A stretch of 37,346 nucleotides of DNA, taken from Robiginitomaculum sp. Its GTDB lineage: Bacteria; Pseudomonadota; Alphaproteobacteria; Caulobacterales; Maricaulaceae. The DNA lies in the NCBI GenBank assembly GCA_021776635.1, contig JAJFFN010000026.1, forward strand, positions 1 to 37,346. Reading direction: 5' to 3'. Within the stretch, counting starts at the first letter, position 1, and every line of letters starts with the position of its first letter. Below, piece by piece: positions 1-8,275 of this stretch. The notes below the pieces were generated by a model. The model had not been told where the DNA came from and searched no databases. It saw only the letters and a list, made by a program, of their open reading frames with translations. Both the position numbers and the translations under genes were made by a program.

Positions 1-2
1 AA

Positions 3-122
3 GCGCTGACAGAAAAAGGAAAACCAGCCAAAGTCGCCATAACAGCCGTCATGAGAAAGCTAATTATATTGGCAAACACTCTGATAAAACAGGACAGAAA
101 ATGGATCAATAAACAGACTTGA
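3..122 (+). CDS. IS110/IS116-family transposase, C-terminal end (partial)
   Basis: The first 120 bases are open in one frame and encode the last 39 residues of a protein, including KPAKVAITAVMRKLIILAN, and stop at a TGA at 120-122. This GKPAKVA..A.MRKL...N pattern is the usual C-terminal end of IS110/IS116/IS902-type transposases (DEDD catalysis in the missing N-terminal part, serine-containing transposase_20 domain at the C-terminus). Only the end lies inside the window, so completeness cannot be judged. The 3' end of the element must lie between 123 and the helicase gene end at 191. Family assignment rests on a short match. Confidence 0.75.
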   Translation, partial: ALTEKGKPAKVAITAVMRKLIILANTLIKQDRKWINKQT

Positions 123-148
123 CCATAATGGATACTCTAGCTATGACC

Positions 149-210
149 TTTATTTTCGCGCTCTGCTCTTTATTTTTGGCGCGCCGCTCTTTATTTTTCC
201 CGCTCTGCTC
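149..210. repeat. Three tandem 20-21 bp units at the helicase gene 3' end
   Basis: Units start at 149, 169 and 190. Each begins TTTATTTT, followed by a GC-rich part ending GCTC. The stop codon of the helicase gene (191-193) lies at the start of the third unit, so the gene ends inside the array. Unit-number changes would alter the basic C-terminal tail or its downstream flank. Confidence 0.6.
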
Positions 211-1807
211 TGTGACGTTTTCTTGCGCGGGAGCCGGGGCGATTACGGCGTGATTTTTTGGGTTTATTTTCGTTTGGGCGAGCTGAAAGGCGTTTGCCGC
301 CGTCTTGCTTAGGTGAACCTTGAGAGCCACTTTTAGCATTTTTGTTTGGTGTGCTTGTAACACTGCCTGACGGCTGTGGTTTTTGACGCTTTTTCTGACG
401 GCGTTTTTGGAAATTGGCATCAGTTTTTTTGGCTGGGCGTTTTTCCCCGTGCCCTTGGGTTTGCCCTTGATTTTGTTTCTGGCCTTGATTTTGGCCGCGC
501 TTCCTTTTACCGCGTTTCTTTGAACTTGGCTTAGGTGCACCTTGATGTGTGTCCGGCACATAGTCTTCTGTTTCGCGCAGTTGCACATGATTGAATGTGC
601 GCTCTGCATTGGGGTTCTTAGTCGGATCCCATTCCGGTTCAGCTTCGACTTTCCCGCCGTCTGTCCGTAGAGGAATGCGTAGTTTAACAATGCGCTCGAT
701 ATCGCGTAGCAACGCGTTTTCGTCAGGGTTACAAAACGCAATCGCTGTGCCGGATTTTCCAGCCCGCCCCGTACGGCCAATACGGTGAACATAAGCTTCG
801 GCCACTTGAGGCAGGTCAAAATTCAAGACCAGTTCTACGCCCGGAATATCAATGCCCCGTGCTGCCACATCGGTTGCCACCAAGATGTCAACATCGCCGT
901 TACGAAAAGATTCGAGCGTGCGTGTACGCTGATTTTGCGAGCGGTTGCCGTGAATAGGTTGGGCGCTAAGGCCGTTACCGTTTAGTCGTTTGGAAATACG
1001 GTCACAGCCGCGCTTAGTACGAGAAAACAATATTACCCGTTTGCCTTTATAGTCTTGCAAAAGGGCAATCGCCGCTTTGGTCTTATCAGGCTGGGCGATG
1101 AACATTACGCTTTGGGAAACGTTTTCTGCAGTTTTGGAGGCCGGCGAGACAGAAATCTCAACCGGCGTTTTCATATAACGGCTGGCGAGTTCACGAATTT
1201 GGCGCGGCATGGTGGCTGAGAATAAAAGCGTTTGGCGATCCTTTGGCGTTAAGGCCAAAATCCGTTTTATTGCAGGCATGAAACCAATATCAAGCATCTG
1301 GTCAGCTTCGTCGAGGACCACGGTTTCGATCCAATCAAGGGTAATAATTTTTTGCCCGAGTAAATCTTCAAGCCGCCCCGGTGTCGCCACCAAAATATCA
1401 ACACCTTGTTTGAGCGGTTTTATCTGGCGTTTTAGATTGACACCGCCGACCACACAGGTCGAGCGCGTGGTCAGGTTTTCGCCGTAATTACGCACCGCCT
1501 TGTCAATCTGCGCCGCTAGCTCGCGAGTAGGAGATAGGACAAGAACGCGGATAGCGCGTTTGACATTTTCGTGGCCGCTGTCTCTTGTAAGTGCTGCTTC
1601 AACCCGTTGTAAGAGCGGCAGGGTGAATGCGGCGGTTTTTCCTGTGCCCGTTTGCGCCAAACCGACAACATCCTTGCCTTCTAAAATCGGCGCAATGGCT
1701 TTTGCTTGAATGGGTGTGGGGTGCACATAGCCTTGCCGTTCCAGTTTTTTCAAAATGGGAGAAGTAAGTCCGGTATCGGCAAATGTGGTTTTAGTTGTAT
1801 TGGGCAT
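191..1807 (-). CDS. rhlE: DEAD-box ATP-dependent RNA helicase, RhlE-like
   Basis: A 538-residue DEAD-box RNA helicase that unwinds RNA duplexes with ATP, probably in ribosome assembly or mRNA decay. All motifs are visible in order: Q motif (PTPIQAKAI), motif I (AQTGTGKT), Ia (PTRELA), TPGR, motif II (DEAD), motif III (SAT), motif IV (ILFSRT), motif V (ATDVAARGID) and motif VI (HRIGRTGR). The core covers roughly residues 1-370. The remaining ~160 residues are a low-complexity Lys/Arg/Gln-rich tail of the kind used for unspecific RNA binding. Start is the ATG at 1807. The gene is divergent from the ubiquinone hydroxylase at 1955. Exact subfamily (RhlE versus other DEAD-box groups) is inferred from the core motifs and basic tail. 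The 3' end runs into a tandem repeat. Confidence 0.93.
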   Translation of the reverse strand: MPNTTKTTFADTGLTSPILKKLERQGYVHPTPIQAKAIAPILEGKDVVGLAQTGTGKTAAFTLPLLQRVEAALTRDSGHENVKRAIRVLVLSPTRELAAQIDKAVRNYGENLTTRSTCVVGGVNLKRQIKPLKQGVDILVATPGRLEDLLGQKIITLDWIETVVLDEADQMLDIGFMPAIKRILALTPKDRQTLLFSATMPRQIRELASRYMKTPVEISVSPASKTAENVSQSVMFIAQPDKTKAAIALLQDYKGKRVILFSRTKRGCDRISKRLNGNGLSAQPIHGNRSQNQRTRTLESFRNGDVDILVATDVAARGIDIPGVELVLNFDLPQVAEAYVHRIGRTGRAGKSGTAIAFCNPDENALLRDIERIVKLRIPLRTDGGKVEAEPEWDPTKNPNAERTFNHVQLRETEDYVPDTHQGAPKPSSKKRGKRKRGQNQGQKQNQGQTQGHGEKRPAKKTDANFQKRRQKKRQKPQPSGSVTSTPNKNAKSGSQGSPKQDGGKRLSARPNENKPKKSRRNRPGSRARKRHRAEREK

Positions 1808-1920
1808 AAATGTCTTATCTGGCTAATTTGATGCCGCTCTATAGGGCTTTGGCGTAAGGGGCAAGCAATAGAATTAAGTAGTGTATTTGTGCGGCATATT
1901 GGTATTTCGCAGAATTGAAC

Positions 1921-1948
1921 TTGGACGCGCGTGCTTTTGTGGTACACT
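1921..1948 (+). promoter_or_regulatory. Promoter candidate for the ubiH-like gene; possible leaderless start
   Basis: TTGGAC at 1921-1926 and TACACT at 1943-1948 are separated by 16 bases. The -10 element ends only 6 bases before the ATG at 1955, and there is no Shine-Dalgarno sequence. Transcription would therefore begin at or next to the start codon, giving a leaderless mRNA. Confidence 0.4.
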
Positions 1949-1954
1949 GTCTGC

Positions 1955-3229
1955 ATGAAAAACAACAATATAGATTTTGATATTTTGGTGGTCGGCGGCG
2001 GGTTGGTTGGCTTGACGGTTGCTCTGGCCTGTGGGCAGGCAGGTTTTAACGTTGGAGTTATCGACATTGCCAAACCTTCCGACCAATTGGCGGGTAGCCA
2101 TGACGGCAGAGCGTCCGCTATTGCTACGGCAAGCTTTCGGATGATGCGGGCACTTGGGGTTGCGGACGCGCTTGAAGAAGGCCGAGGAAATAATAAGGAC
2201 ACGCACGCAGGGCCAATACACCAAATTCTGGTCAGTGACGGACAGGCGGGCGCAGCACCATCACCGCTCAACCTGTTTTTTGATGCAGCCCAAATAAGCG
2301 AAGCAAACGACGGCGAACCCCTAGGTTATATGGTGGAAAATCGCCGCATGCGTCATGCCTTGCACGCACAAACCAAGAAGCAAGATAATATCACATGGAT
2401 AGCACCCGCACGGGTTAGCGACATAGACGCGAGCACTGAGAAAACCACGATTACATTTGATGATGGAAAAACGTTGAGCGCCGCTCTATTGGTGGCTGCA
2501 GATGGTCGCAATTCTTTTGTGCGTAAGAAGGCTGGTATTGGTGTCACGGCGTGGCCATGCAACCAAAAAGCTATCGTTACCACTGTGGAACACGAATTGC
2601 CCCACAGCGGCATTGCCCACGAATTATTCCTACCTGCAGGACCGTTCGCTATCCTGCCTTTAACGGGTAATCGAGCCAGCATTGTTTGGACGGAAACACC
2701 CCGCGCGGCAGATGCGGCTATGGCTTTGGACGATGAGGGGTTTGGCGCAGAGTTAGCACGGCGGTTTGGTGACTTTTTAGGTTGGGTGAAGCCTATTGCA
2801 CCGCGTTGGTGTTATCCGCTGTCCTTTCAACATGCTAAAACTTATGTGGGCGATAGACTGGTTTTGGTCGGTGACGCCGCCCACGCTATTCACCCCATTG
2901 CCGGGCAGGGCTTTAATATGGGACTGCGCGACGCGGCGGCGCTTGCGGAAATATTGGTTCAGGCCAGAGCGGAAGGCCGCGACCTCGGCAGTGAATTTAC
3001 TTTGGCACAGTTCGAGAGTTGGCGCAAATTTGACAACACAGCCCTGACCCATGCTTGTGATGTGTTCAACAAATTATTTTCCAACAATTTAGGCCCGCTG
3101 AAACACGCGCGGCGTATTGGCCTTTCGGTAGTTGATAAACTTCCACCCGTGCGGCAGTTTTTTATGAAAGAAGCGTCCGGACAAGTTGGAGATTTGCCAC
3201 CTCTTTTGCGCGGAGAAAAATACTCATGA
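1955..3229 (+). CDS. UbiH/UbiF-family FAD-dependent ubiquinone biosynthesis hydroxylase
   Basis: A 424-residue flavoprotein monooxygenase that hydroxylates the aromatic ring of ubiquinone precursors. The N-terminus carries the FAD dinucleotide-binding motif DILVVGGGLVGLT (residues ~7-19). A DGRASAIA motif follows, then the mid-protein ADGRNSFVRKKAGI motif and the C-terminal FAD motif LVGDAAHAIHPIAGQGFNMG. This set defines the UbiH/F/I/L/M family; which ring position is hydroxylated cannot be told here. A reading frame continues upstream to a GTG at 1931, but the FAD motif is normally near the N-terminus and a promoter -10 overlaps that region, so the ATG at 1955 is preferred. The stop overlaps the next gene's start by ATGA, implying translational coupling. 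Confidence 0.9.
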   Translation: MKNNNIDFDILVVGGGLVGLTVALACGQAGFNVGVIDIAKPSDQLAGSHDGRASAIATASFRMMRALGVADALEEGRGNNKDTHAGPIHQILVSDGQAGAAPSPLNLFFDAAQISEANDGEPLGYMVENRRMRHALHAQTKKQDNITWIAPARVSDIDASTEKTTITFDDGKTLSAALLVAADGRNSFVRKKAGIGVTAWPCNQKAIVTTVEHELPHSGIAHELFLPAGPFAILPLTGNRASIVWTETPRAADAAMALDDEGFGAELARRFGDFLGWVKPIAPRWCYPLSFQHAKTYVGDRLVLVGDAAHAIHPIAGQGFNMGLRDAAALAEILVQARAEGRDLGSEFTLAQFESWRKFDNTALTHACDVFNKLFSNNLGPLKHARRIGLSVVDKLPPVRQFFMKEASGQVGDLPPLLRGEKYS

Positions 3230-3564
3230 AATTTTACGGGCTAAAAACATGTGACACATGTCGCAAAGCTCAAAAGGAGCTCCGTGCTGCTGGCGTGGAG
3301 TTCGATAGTATTGACGTCCGCGCCGACGGCGTTAGTGCAGATAAGCTTAGTGAATGGATTAGCAAAATAGACTGGAAAAAACTCTTGAATACTAGGTCCA
3401 CCACATGGCGTAATTTGGACGCAAACGAAAAAGAAAATGTGGACGCAGAGAAAGCTGTAAAACTCATGGCGGCCAATCCAACCTTGATTAAACGCCCCGT
3501 GATTGAAATAGGCGGCGATGTGTTGGTCGGTTGGAGCGCAGAGACCAAAGCTAAATTTTTTTAA
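3226..3564 (+). CDS. ArsC/Spx-family (YffB-like) reductase
   Basis: A 112-residue thioredoxin-fold protein of the ArsC family. It begins MKFYGLKTCDTCRKA, with a CxxC pair at residues 9 and 12, and continues with the helix and the RPVIEIGGDVLVGW strand typical of the family. YffB/ArsC-like members are small glutathione- or thioredoxin-dependent reductases; true arsenate reduction is not implied, since there are no ars genes nearby. The ATG overlaps the ubiH-like stop (ATGA), so the two are cotranslated. It ends 10 bases from the convergent Trm112 gene. Confidence 0.85.
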   Translation: MKFYGLKTCDTCRKAQKELRAAGVEFDSIDVRADGVSADKLSEWISKIDWKKLLNTRSTTWRNLDANEKENVDAEKAVKLMAANPTLIKRPVIEIGGDVLVGWSAETKAKFF

Positions 3565-3574
3565 TCCAAGTCCC

Positions 3575-3775
3575 TTATTTTAGCTCTCTGGCTTCGTCCG
3601 CCAGCATTATGGGTACACCTTCGCGCACCTGATAAGCCAGTCCGGCTTTTTTGGAGATCAGTTCACCCGCTTTTTTATCATAATCGAGCGGGCCGCCTGT
3701 CACTGGACAAATCAGGATTTCCAGCAGGCGCGGGTCAATTGTATTTGCATTTTTTTCTGTGGTGTTTTTGCTCAT
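3575..3775 (-). CDS. Trm112-family small protein (UPF0434/YcaR-like)
   Basis: A 66-residue protein with the family signature [18 protein letters not shown] followed by [21 protein letters not shown]. Trm112-like proteins activate methyltransferases in eukaryotes and archaea; the bacterial UPF0434 members are less well defined. Only one cysteine is present, so the zinc site of the eukaryotic proteins is missing, which is normal in this subfamily. It is the last gene of a minus-strand run YbbN - LON domain - Trm112 that is recurrent in alphaproteobacteria. Confidence 0.88.
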   Translation of the reverse strand: MSKNTTEKNANTIDPRLLEILICPVTGGPLDYDKKAGELISKKAGLAYQVREGVPIMLADEARELK

Positions 3776-3786
3776 GCCTAATCCTA

Positions 3787-4458
3787 TTACTGTAGTGTAC
3801 CGTTGTCGCCGTCTGGCGCAGTGGAGTATAGATGCATCAAGCCGATGAGCAAGCGGCGTCTGTCTTCGTGGGTTTTGGCTTCTAATAGTGATTGTTTGTC
3901 ATCAAGACCGAAGGGACTTATCATTGCGGCCTGGTCAACAAGTCTATCGAGGGGGATTTGTCTAAGATTTTCCCAATCAAGCTTAACACCCAATGTGTTG
4001 GCATAGGATTTCATCGCCATCGTCAGTGCGCCGCGTTCGCCTTTATTGGCGCGAAGGGCTTCGGGTGTGTTGTCGTCTTCGTGGACATTGATATCGGTTT
4101 CAAAACCGTCGAAGTTGATATTGACTTGTCGGTAGGGCGTTGTTGCATCGATATCCGCACCCAGACGAAAACGTTTGAGACCGCGCAGGACAACCATATA
4201 GCGGCCATCTTCCATTTCAGCGAATTGGACGATCCTGCCAAGCCCGCCAATTTTTGTTGGGCTGCCGTCCTCCAGTTCTTGCGCAACACCAATTAGCCGT
4301 TCGCCTTTAAGTGCGTCGTCGATCATATTAAGATAACGTGGCTCAAATATATTGAGAGGCAAATCACAACCCGGCAACAGGACTGTGCCCGACAGGAGAA
4401 AAAGCGCGACGGTTTCAGGGTTGGTACGACCGGCCAGTGCTTTTAAGTGCTTGCCCAC
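3787..4458 (-). CDS. LON substrate-binding-domain protein (no protease domain)
   Basis: A 223-residue protein consisting of the N-terminal substrate-binding domain of the Lon protease (PF02190 type). It shows [28 protein letters not shown] and [21 protein letters not shown]. No AAA+ or Ser-Lys protease domain follows, so it is a stand-alone LON-domain protein with an unknown binding role. The start is a GTG at 4458, supported by AAGG a few bases upstream and by the 5-base gap to the YbbN stop. The operon neighbours (YbbN chaperone/holdase and Trm112) suggest a proteostasis context. Confidence 0.9.
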   Translation of the reverse strand: MGKHLKALAGRTNPETVALFLLSGTVLLPGCDLPLNIFEPRYLNMIDDALKGERLIGVAQELEDGSPTKIGGLGRIVQFAEMEDGRYMVVLRGLKRFRLGADIDATTPYRQVNINFDGFETDINVHEDDNTPEALRANKGERGALTMAMKSYANTLGVKLDWENLRQIPLDRLVDQAAMISPFGLDDKQSLLEAKTHEDRRRLLIGLMHLYSTAPDGDNGTLQ

Positions 4459-4463
4459 GGACC

Positions 4464-5378
4464 TTAGGCGAATAAAATGGCAGCAAGTTTTTTGCGGCCT
4501 TCAATAGCAATTTGAGACTCGACCCCTTCGGCCTCAAAAATAGTCAGCAGAAATTTACGTGCCGCCTCTTCGTCGTGACTACGGTTTTTAGCTATTGAAA
4601 TAAGTAAGTGCTCGACAGCACCCGCATTGTCGCCGCTAGACGCCAAGGCCTTGGCCAGTTCTAGGCGAATATCCAAATCATCTGGGTTGGCCTTGACTTT
4701 GGTTATAAGCTCATTTTGCCCATTATCCGGTTTATTTTCATCGTCATTGTTGTCACCTACCAATGAAAGGGAGGCTCTGACACGGGCGATATCGGCGTGA
4801 TCTTGTATACTTAGAGGGGCATTATCCAGCATGGCTTGCGCGGTCTTCGCATCGCCGCTATCCAAGGAAACCCGAGCCAAGCCAGCGACAGCCTGCGCAT
4901 CTTCTGGGTTCATTTGCAAAGCGCTCGCAAAATCTTGCGCCGCTCCGCCAATATCCCCGGCATCGAGCGATGCTTGTGCACGTTCTACCAAAGCGGCAGC
5001 TTCGGCCACCACATCCGTATCCCCGGTCAATTTGCCTATAAACTTCTTGAGTTCGCTTTCGGGTTGGGCGCCCATAAACCCGTCAATAGGTTGCCCGTCT
5101 TTAAACGCATAAACCGTTGGTACAGATTGAACGCGCAACTGTTGGGCTATTTCTTGATTGTCATCAATATTAACCATGACCAATTTGACCTTGCCGGCTT
5201 CTTCCTTGATCACTTTTTCAAGGGCGGGCGTGAGCTGACGACACGGCCCGCACCAAGGCGCCCAAAAATCAACAATCACAGGCATAGTTTGGGATGCTTC
5301 GATCACTTCATCAATGAAATTCGACGTGTCCGCGTGGACAATATAATCAACTTGGCTTTCTGTTTCTGTCAACGTCAT
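4464..5378 (-). CDS. ybbN: YbbN/CnoX-type thioredoxin with TPR-like C-terminal domain
   Basis: A 304-residue protein with an N-terminal thioredoxin domain (~12-115) and a helical, Ala/Asp-rich tetratricopeptide-like C-terminal half (~125-300). The redox site WCGPC is at residues 42-46. Proteins of this layout (CnoX/YbbN) act as holdases or co-chaperones that pass clients to DnaK and GroEL; alphaproteobacterial members keep the CGPC pair and are redox active. It heads the operon with the LON-domain and Trm112 genes. The ATG at 5378 has a weak GGAA upstream. Confidence 0.9.
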   Translation of the reverse strand: MTLTETESQVDYIVHADTSNFIDEVIEASQTMPVIVDFWAPWCGPCRQLTPALEKVIKEEAGKVKLVMVNIDDNQEIAQQLRVQSVPTVYAFKDGQPIDGFMGAQPESELKKFIGKLTGDTDVVAEAAALVERAQASLDAGDIGGAAQDFASALQMNPEDAQAVAGLARVSLDSGDAKTAQAMLDNAPLSIQDHADIARVRASLSLVGDNNDDENKPDNGQNELITKVKANPDDLDIRLELAKALASSGDNAGAVEHLLISIAKNRSHDEEAARKFLLTIFEAEGVESQIAIEGRKKLAAILFA

Positions 5379-5566
5379 AATGAGTTCCAGTTTTTTGGGG
5401 TCAGTGTGTTTTTGTTTTCATTATATAAATGGCCTAGCAAAAAAAAAATACAAGCCCAATCATATAATATTGTAAAAAGACAAAAATTCCAAACCCGAGC
5501 CAATAACTTTCCTTATACGTGACAACCATCACAGACGATGAAAAGTGAACCTGCCAAAGAGGCACT

Positions 5567-5938
5567 ATGCAAAGAATGTGTTCGATATTTTTAATTTTCG
5601 TCATTACCACCAGTTTAACCGCTTGCATTACAATAAGTGAACAGAAACCCAGGCTAACAAGTATAAGTAAGCCTGAGCTTCATTTTGGCTTGATAATGAT
5701 AAAACACGGCACAGACCAAGACAATACAATGCTGATCGAAGATAGTGTTTTGGGGACGTGGCTCGGTACGGAAGGGATTGGGATTGGGTATAAAACAATC
5801 ACAGAACTGACGCCAAACCCGAAATGTCAGATAATTTTTATTATGAAAGACGACACGCAATTAGAGCGCACATTTCAATTATTAGAAAAAACTAAACACT
5901 TAGATGGAGAATATATATGCCCTATAAAACACTCGTGA
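5567..5938 (+). CDS. Small lipoprotein of unknown function
   Basis: A 123-residue protein starting with a lipoprotein signal peptide: basic start, hydrophobic stretch, then lipobox LTAC, so Cys20 would be lipidated. I do not recognise the mature part; it has predicted beta character (GIGIGYKTITELTPN, CQIIFIMKDD). The start is supported by GAGG 6-9 bases upstream. It overlaps the next lipoprotein gene by 22 bases, so the two genes form one translation unit with the small gene at 6829. Confidence 0.75.
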   Translation: MQRMCSIFLIFVITTSLTACITISEQKPRLTSISKPELHFGLIMIKHGTDQDNTMLIEDSVLGTWLGTEGIGIGYKTITELTPNPKCQIIFIMKDDTQLERTFQLLEKTKHLDGEYICPIKHS

Positions 5939-6807
5939 AAATATTGGCGGTCGGGAGTATTACTGCTCTGCTTCCTGCCTGTGCGATGAATAAAAAACAT
6001 AATGATGTATTAATATTTGGGACGGGCACTACAGTGGGCGTTAATGTTGCTGCGCCTATTCAAAATGCCGGCCTTCCTAAATTTTCTATTGGTTATGACC
6101 GTTTAGAGGCTGTTTGGATGCCGCTCAAACCAAATGACGTTAAAGCAGGTGACGCCGCAAAGGCTTTAAACGAGTGTGCTAAATCTCTTACATCTCTAGG
6201 CACAGCCGCGCTTACACCTGAGGTAATTAAAAATACCTGTATGTCGATAGCACTCCCGGCGAATAAATATGTCTCCATGTCACGTGGGTTAAATGAAAAT
6301 AAGGGCGGTAAGGAACTTGAGCTTGATACATATTCGGTATTTGCCAGCTTCGGCGGTTCTGGTGCCCTCAGTTTTGGGAACGCTTCCGGGAATTTGGCAC
6401 AGTTTTTTGCAACTGGAATAGCGGCGCAAAGACTTGCTGCCAACCCGACTGTTGGATTAGCTCTCAACGCGCAAGCAGATGAATCAGTTGCAGCTGCGGT
6501 TCAATCCGAAACGCTAACCGAAACTCAAACATATGCGCGCAGCAAAGCAGCAGATGATGAGGGTGCTAAACGCAGATTAAAATGGGATTTGTTTCATAAG
6601 GAATTGAAGGGACTCATTGCTTCGGAACCAAATGATAGTGCTGCTCATACCAAAATGGCTGCCGTAAATGTAGCTATTTTCGGCGATACTAAATTAGCCG
6701 ATGCGTGCACGCAGAGGACAAGCTGTACGACTTATCTTGATAGCAACAAATCAAGCCTAGCTGCAGAGATTGAGCAGATGCTCATAGAATATAAAAAACA
6801 GCCATAA
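5917..6807 (+). CDS. Lipoprotein of unknown function
   Basis: A 296-residue protein with a lipoprotein signal peptide ending LLPAC (Cys at ~22). The mature part contains a beta-rich stretch (IFGTGTTVGVNVAAP, FSIGYDRLEAVWMP) and later Ala-rich helices. The GYDR.E.VW.P segment suggests a family of periplasmic or outer-membrane-attached proteins, but I cannot name it. Its GGAG ribosome site lies inside the preceding gene, with a 22-base overlap. Middle gene of a three-gene lipoprotein operon. Confidence 0.78.
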   Translation: MPYKTLVKILAVGSITALLPACAMNKKHNDVLIFGTGTTVGVNVAAPIQNAGLPKFSIGYDRLEAVWMPLKPNDVKAGDAAKALNECAKSLTSLGTAALTPEVIKNTCMSIALPANKYVSMSRGLNENKGGKELELDTYSVFASFGGSGALSFGNASGNLAQFFATGIAAQRLAANPTVGLALNAQADESVAAAVQSETLTETQTYARSKAADDEGAKRRLKWDLFHKELKGLIASEPNDSAAHTKMAAVNVAIFGDTKLADACTQRTSCTTYLDSNKSSLAAEIEQMLIEYKKQP

Positions 6808-6828
6808 CAAAGATTTAAGGAGAATAAA

Positions 6829-7047
6829 ATGGCCAGAATAAAAGTATATACAAATAACCGAGAAGCAGTCGGTGATATGAGAAGTATGCAAGGTCTTGAA
6901 CCACCCGTAAACGCCCATATTGTTGAAACCCAATCATTACCAGTTTTTTTAGTATCGGATTCGCCTCCAAAGCCCCGTCGTTGGGAAACGACAGAAGAGG
7001 GTCCTTGGTATGTGTTGATTTCACATTATGATGTATTGGTACCTTAG
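6829..7047 (+). CDS. Small soluble protein of unknown function
   Basis: A 72-residue ORF with a strong ribosome site (AAGGAG seven bases before the ATG), 21 bases after the lipoprotein gene at 5917-6807. It has no signal peptide or membrane segment and ends in an aromatic-rich stretch (GPWYVLISHYDVLVP). No family recognised. The ribosome site and operon position are the main evidence that it is real. Confidence 0.65.
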   Translation: MARIKVYTNNREAVGDMRSMQGLEPPVNAHIVETQSLPVFLVSDSPPKPRRWETTEEGPWYVLISHYDVLVP

Positions 7048-7110
7048 GTATTGTTCTATTCTAAATAGTTGATCTTAGTCAACAAGGTGACCCGGACTGC
7101 ATTTGTTAGG

Positions 7111-7143
7111 ATTGCCTAGTTGTTCAAAAAAGTGGTAGGCAAT
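7111..7143 (-). terminator. Hairpin directly after the thioredoxin stop codon
   Basis: ATTGCCTA at 7111-7118 pairs with TAGGCAAT at 7136-7143 (8 bp, 17-base loop), immediately beyond the thioredoxin stop at 7144-7146. There is no long T tract after it, so it could also serve as a 3'-end stabiliser. The convergent plus-strand operon ends just before it. Confidence 0.4.
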
Positions 7144-7500
7144 TTAAGATGAGGCCTCGAATCTTAGTTTTTGCGCTTCGATAAATTCGGTGACTTTGCT
7201 CTCGGGTAGGGCTCCGGTAAAGGCATCAACTGGTTTACCGTCTTTAAAGGCAAAAACGGCGGGAATACCGCGCACACGTAATTGTTGCGCTATACCTTGA
7301 TGTTCGTCAGTATTGACCTTGACCAATTTGACCTTACCACCTTGGCTTTCAACAATACGCTCTAACATCGGCTTAAGCGTTTTACATGGCCCGCACCACG
7401 GGGCCCAAAAATCAACCAAAACAGGGACTTCCTTAGACGGCTCAACGACGTCTTTCATAAAACCTGCATCACTCCCGTCAATTACGTTCTCTATGCTCAT
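7144..7500 (-). CDS. trxA: Thioredoxin (CGPC)
   Basis: A 118-residue single-domain thioredoxin with the active site WCGPC at residues 35-39, the cis-proline loop RGIPAVF and the FKDGKPV strand, close to standard thioredoxin length. It reduces cytoplasmic disulfides with electrons from thioredoxin reductase. It closely resembles the thioredoxin domain of the YbbN protein at 4464-5378, including the rare TDEH/DDNQ (E/G)IAQQLRV stretch, so the two may be paralogues. AAAGGATG precedes the ATG. The gene lies about 100 bases downstream of the prolyl-tRNA editing gene on the same strand. Confidence 0.92.
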   Translation of the reverse strand: MSIENVIDGSDAGFMKDVVEPSKEVPVLVDFWAPWCGPCKTLKPMLERIVESQGGKVKLVKVNTDEHQGIAQQLRVRGIPAVFAFKDGKPVDAFTGALPESKVTEFIEAQKLRFEASS

Positions 7501-7602
7501 AGCAACATCCTTTCTTGATCTTTGCTTTCCTTTAGAATTTTTCTTAGCATATAAAATTGTATTCGCCCCTTATGTGGGCGGTGTAGTTAAAATTGCAAGC
7601 GT

Positions 7603-8100
7603 TCACATTGACGCAAAATCTAAAATCACCGGATCGTGACCTGTCGCTCTTGCAAAATCCTTTAGATGCCTTGAAGCAATGGCTGTTGTAGCGCTGTTTT
7701 CCAGCGGGTGAAAATTTACTAAATCATGATCAAATAAAGCCGCGTCGAGTACCAATTTTACTTGGGCGTTAGTGTCGTTCATAATCGCAAAAAATGTGAC
7801 GGATCCTGGCGTAACCCCTAAAACTTCTAACATTAAATCCGGTTTACCGAAGGAAAGACGCTTACACCCTAAAAACGTGTGCAATTTGTTGATGGCTATT
7901 TTGGTGTCCCCAAGGGCACAAATAAGAAATAACTTACCGTCTTTATCCTTTAAAAACAGGTTTTTGGTGTGACCACCAGGTAATTTTGCCTTAATATGCG
8001 CCCCTTGCTCAACCGTAAAAATAGCTTCGTGCTCATGTGTCGTGTGGGCAATGCCGAGTTTATCCAAAAGGTCAAATAGTTGTTTGTGCGTATTGGGCAT
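7603..8100 (-). CDS. YbaK/ProX-type aminoacyl-tRNA deacylase
   Basis: A 165-residue protein of the YbaK/EbsC/ProX family, which hydrolyses mischarged aminoacyl-tRNAs (typically Ala- or Cys-tRNA-Pro) in trans. Recognisable elements are HEHEAIFTVEQG near residue 22, GGHTKNLFLKDKDGKLFL, LSFGKPDLM, GVTPGSVTFFAIMND and the C-terminal NFHPLENSATTAI. This pattern is that of the free-standing ProXp/PrdX group. AAGGAAAG lies 7 bases before the ATG at 8100. Substrate specificity cannot be read from the sequence. Confidence 0.88.
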   Translation of the reverse strand: MPNTHKQLFDLLDKLGIAHTTHEHEAIFTVEQGAHIKAKLPGGHTKNLFLKDKDGKLFLICALGDTKIAINKLHTFLGCKRLSFGKPDLMLEVLGVTPGSVTFFAIMNDTNAQVKLVLDAALFDHDLVNFHPLENSATTAIASRHLKDFARATGHDPVILDFASM

Positions 8101-8124
8101 CTGATACTTTCCTTGAGCAATTTT

Positions 8125-8137
8125 TACTTAGTAAGTA
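8125..8137. promoter_or_regulatory. Palindrome upstream of the editing gene
   Basis: TACTT-AGT-AAGTA is a perfect inverted repeat 25 bases upstream of the ProX-type gene start. Its size and position fit a dimeric repressor operator; no regulator gene is adjacent, so the role is a guess. Confidence 0.3.
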
Positions 8138-8275
8138 CTAGGAACTAAAATGCAAAGCCAATACAATTTTACGGGCCAACAAAAAAACATGAAAACGCAA
8201 ACAAAGGCTTGCGTGCCCATGAACTATTTGCCATATACCGCGTCTTGATGGGCTTTAGCCCGCATACGTCTTTGA

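Noticed and set aside
106..819. 237-codon minus-strand ORF
   Set aside because: Out-of-frame shadow of the helicase basic tail; low-complexity Lys-rich sequence arises from the other frame.
1915..1948. TTGAAC as the -35 box of the ubiH-like promoter
   Set aside because: Spacing to TACACT is 22 bases, too long; TTGGAC at 1921 fits better.
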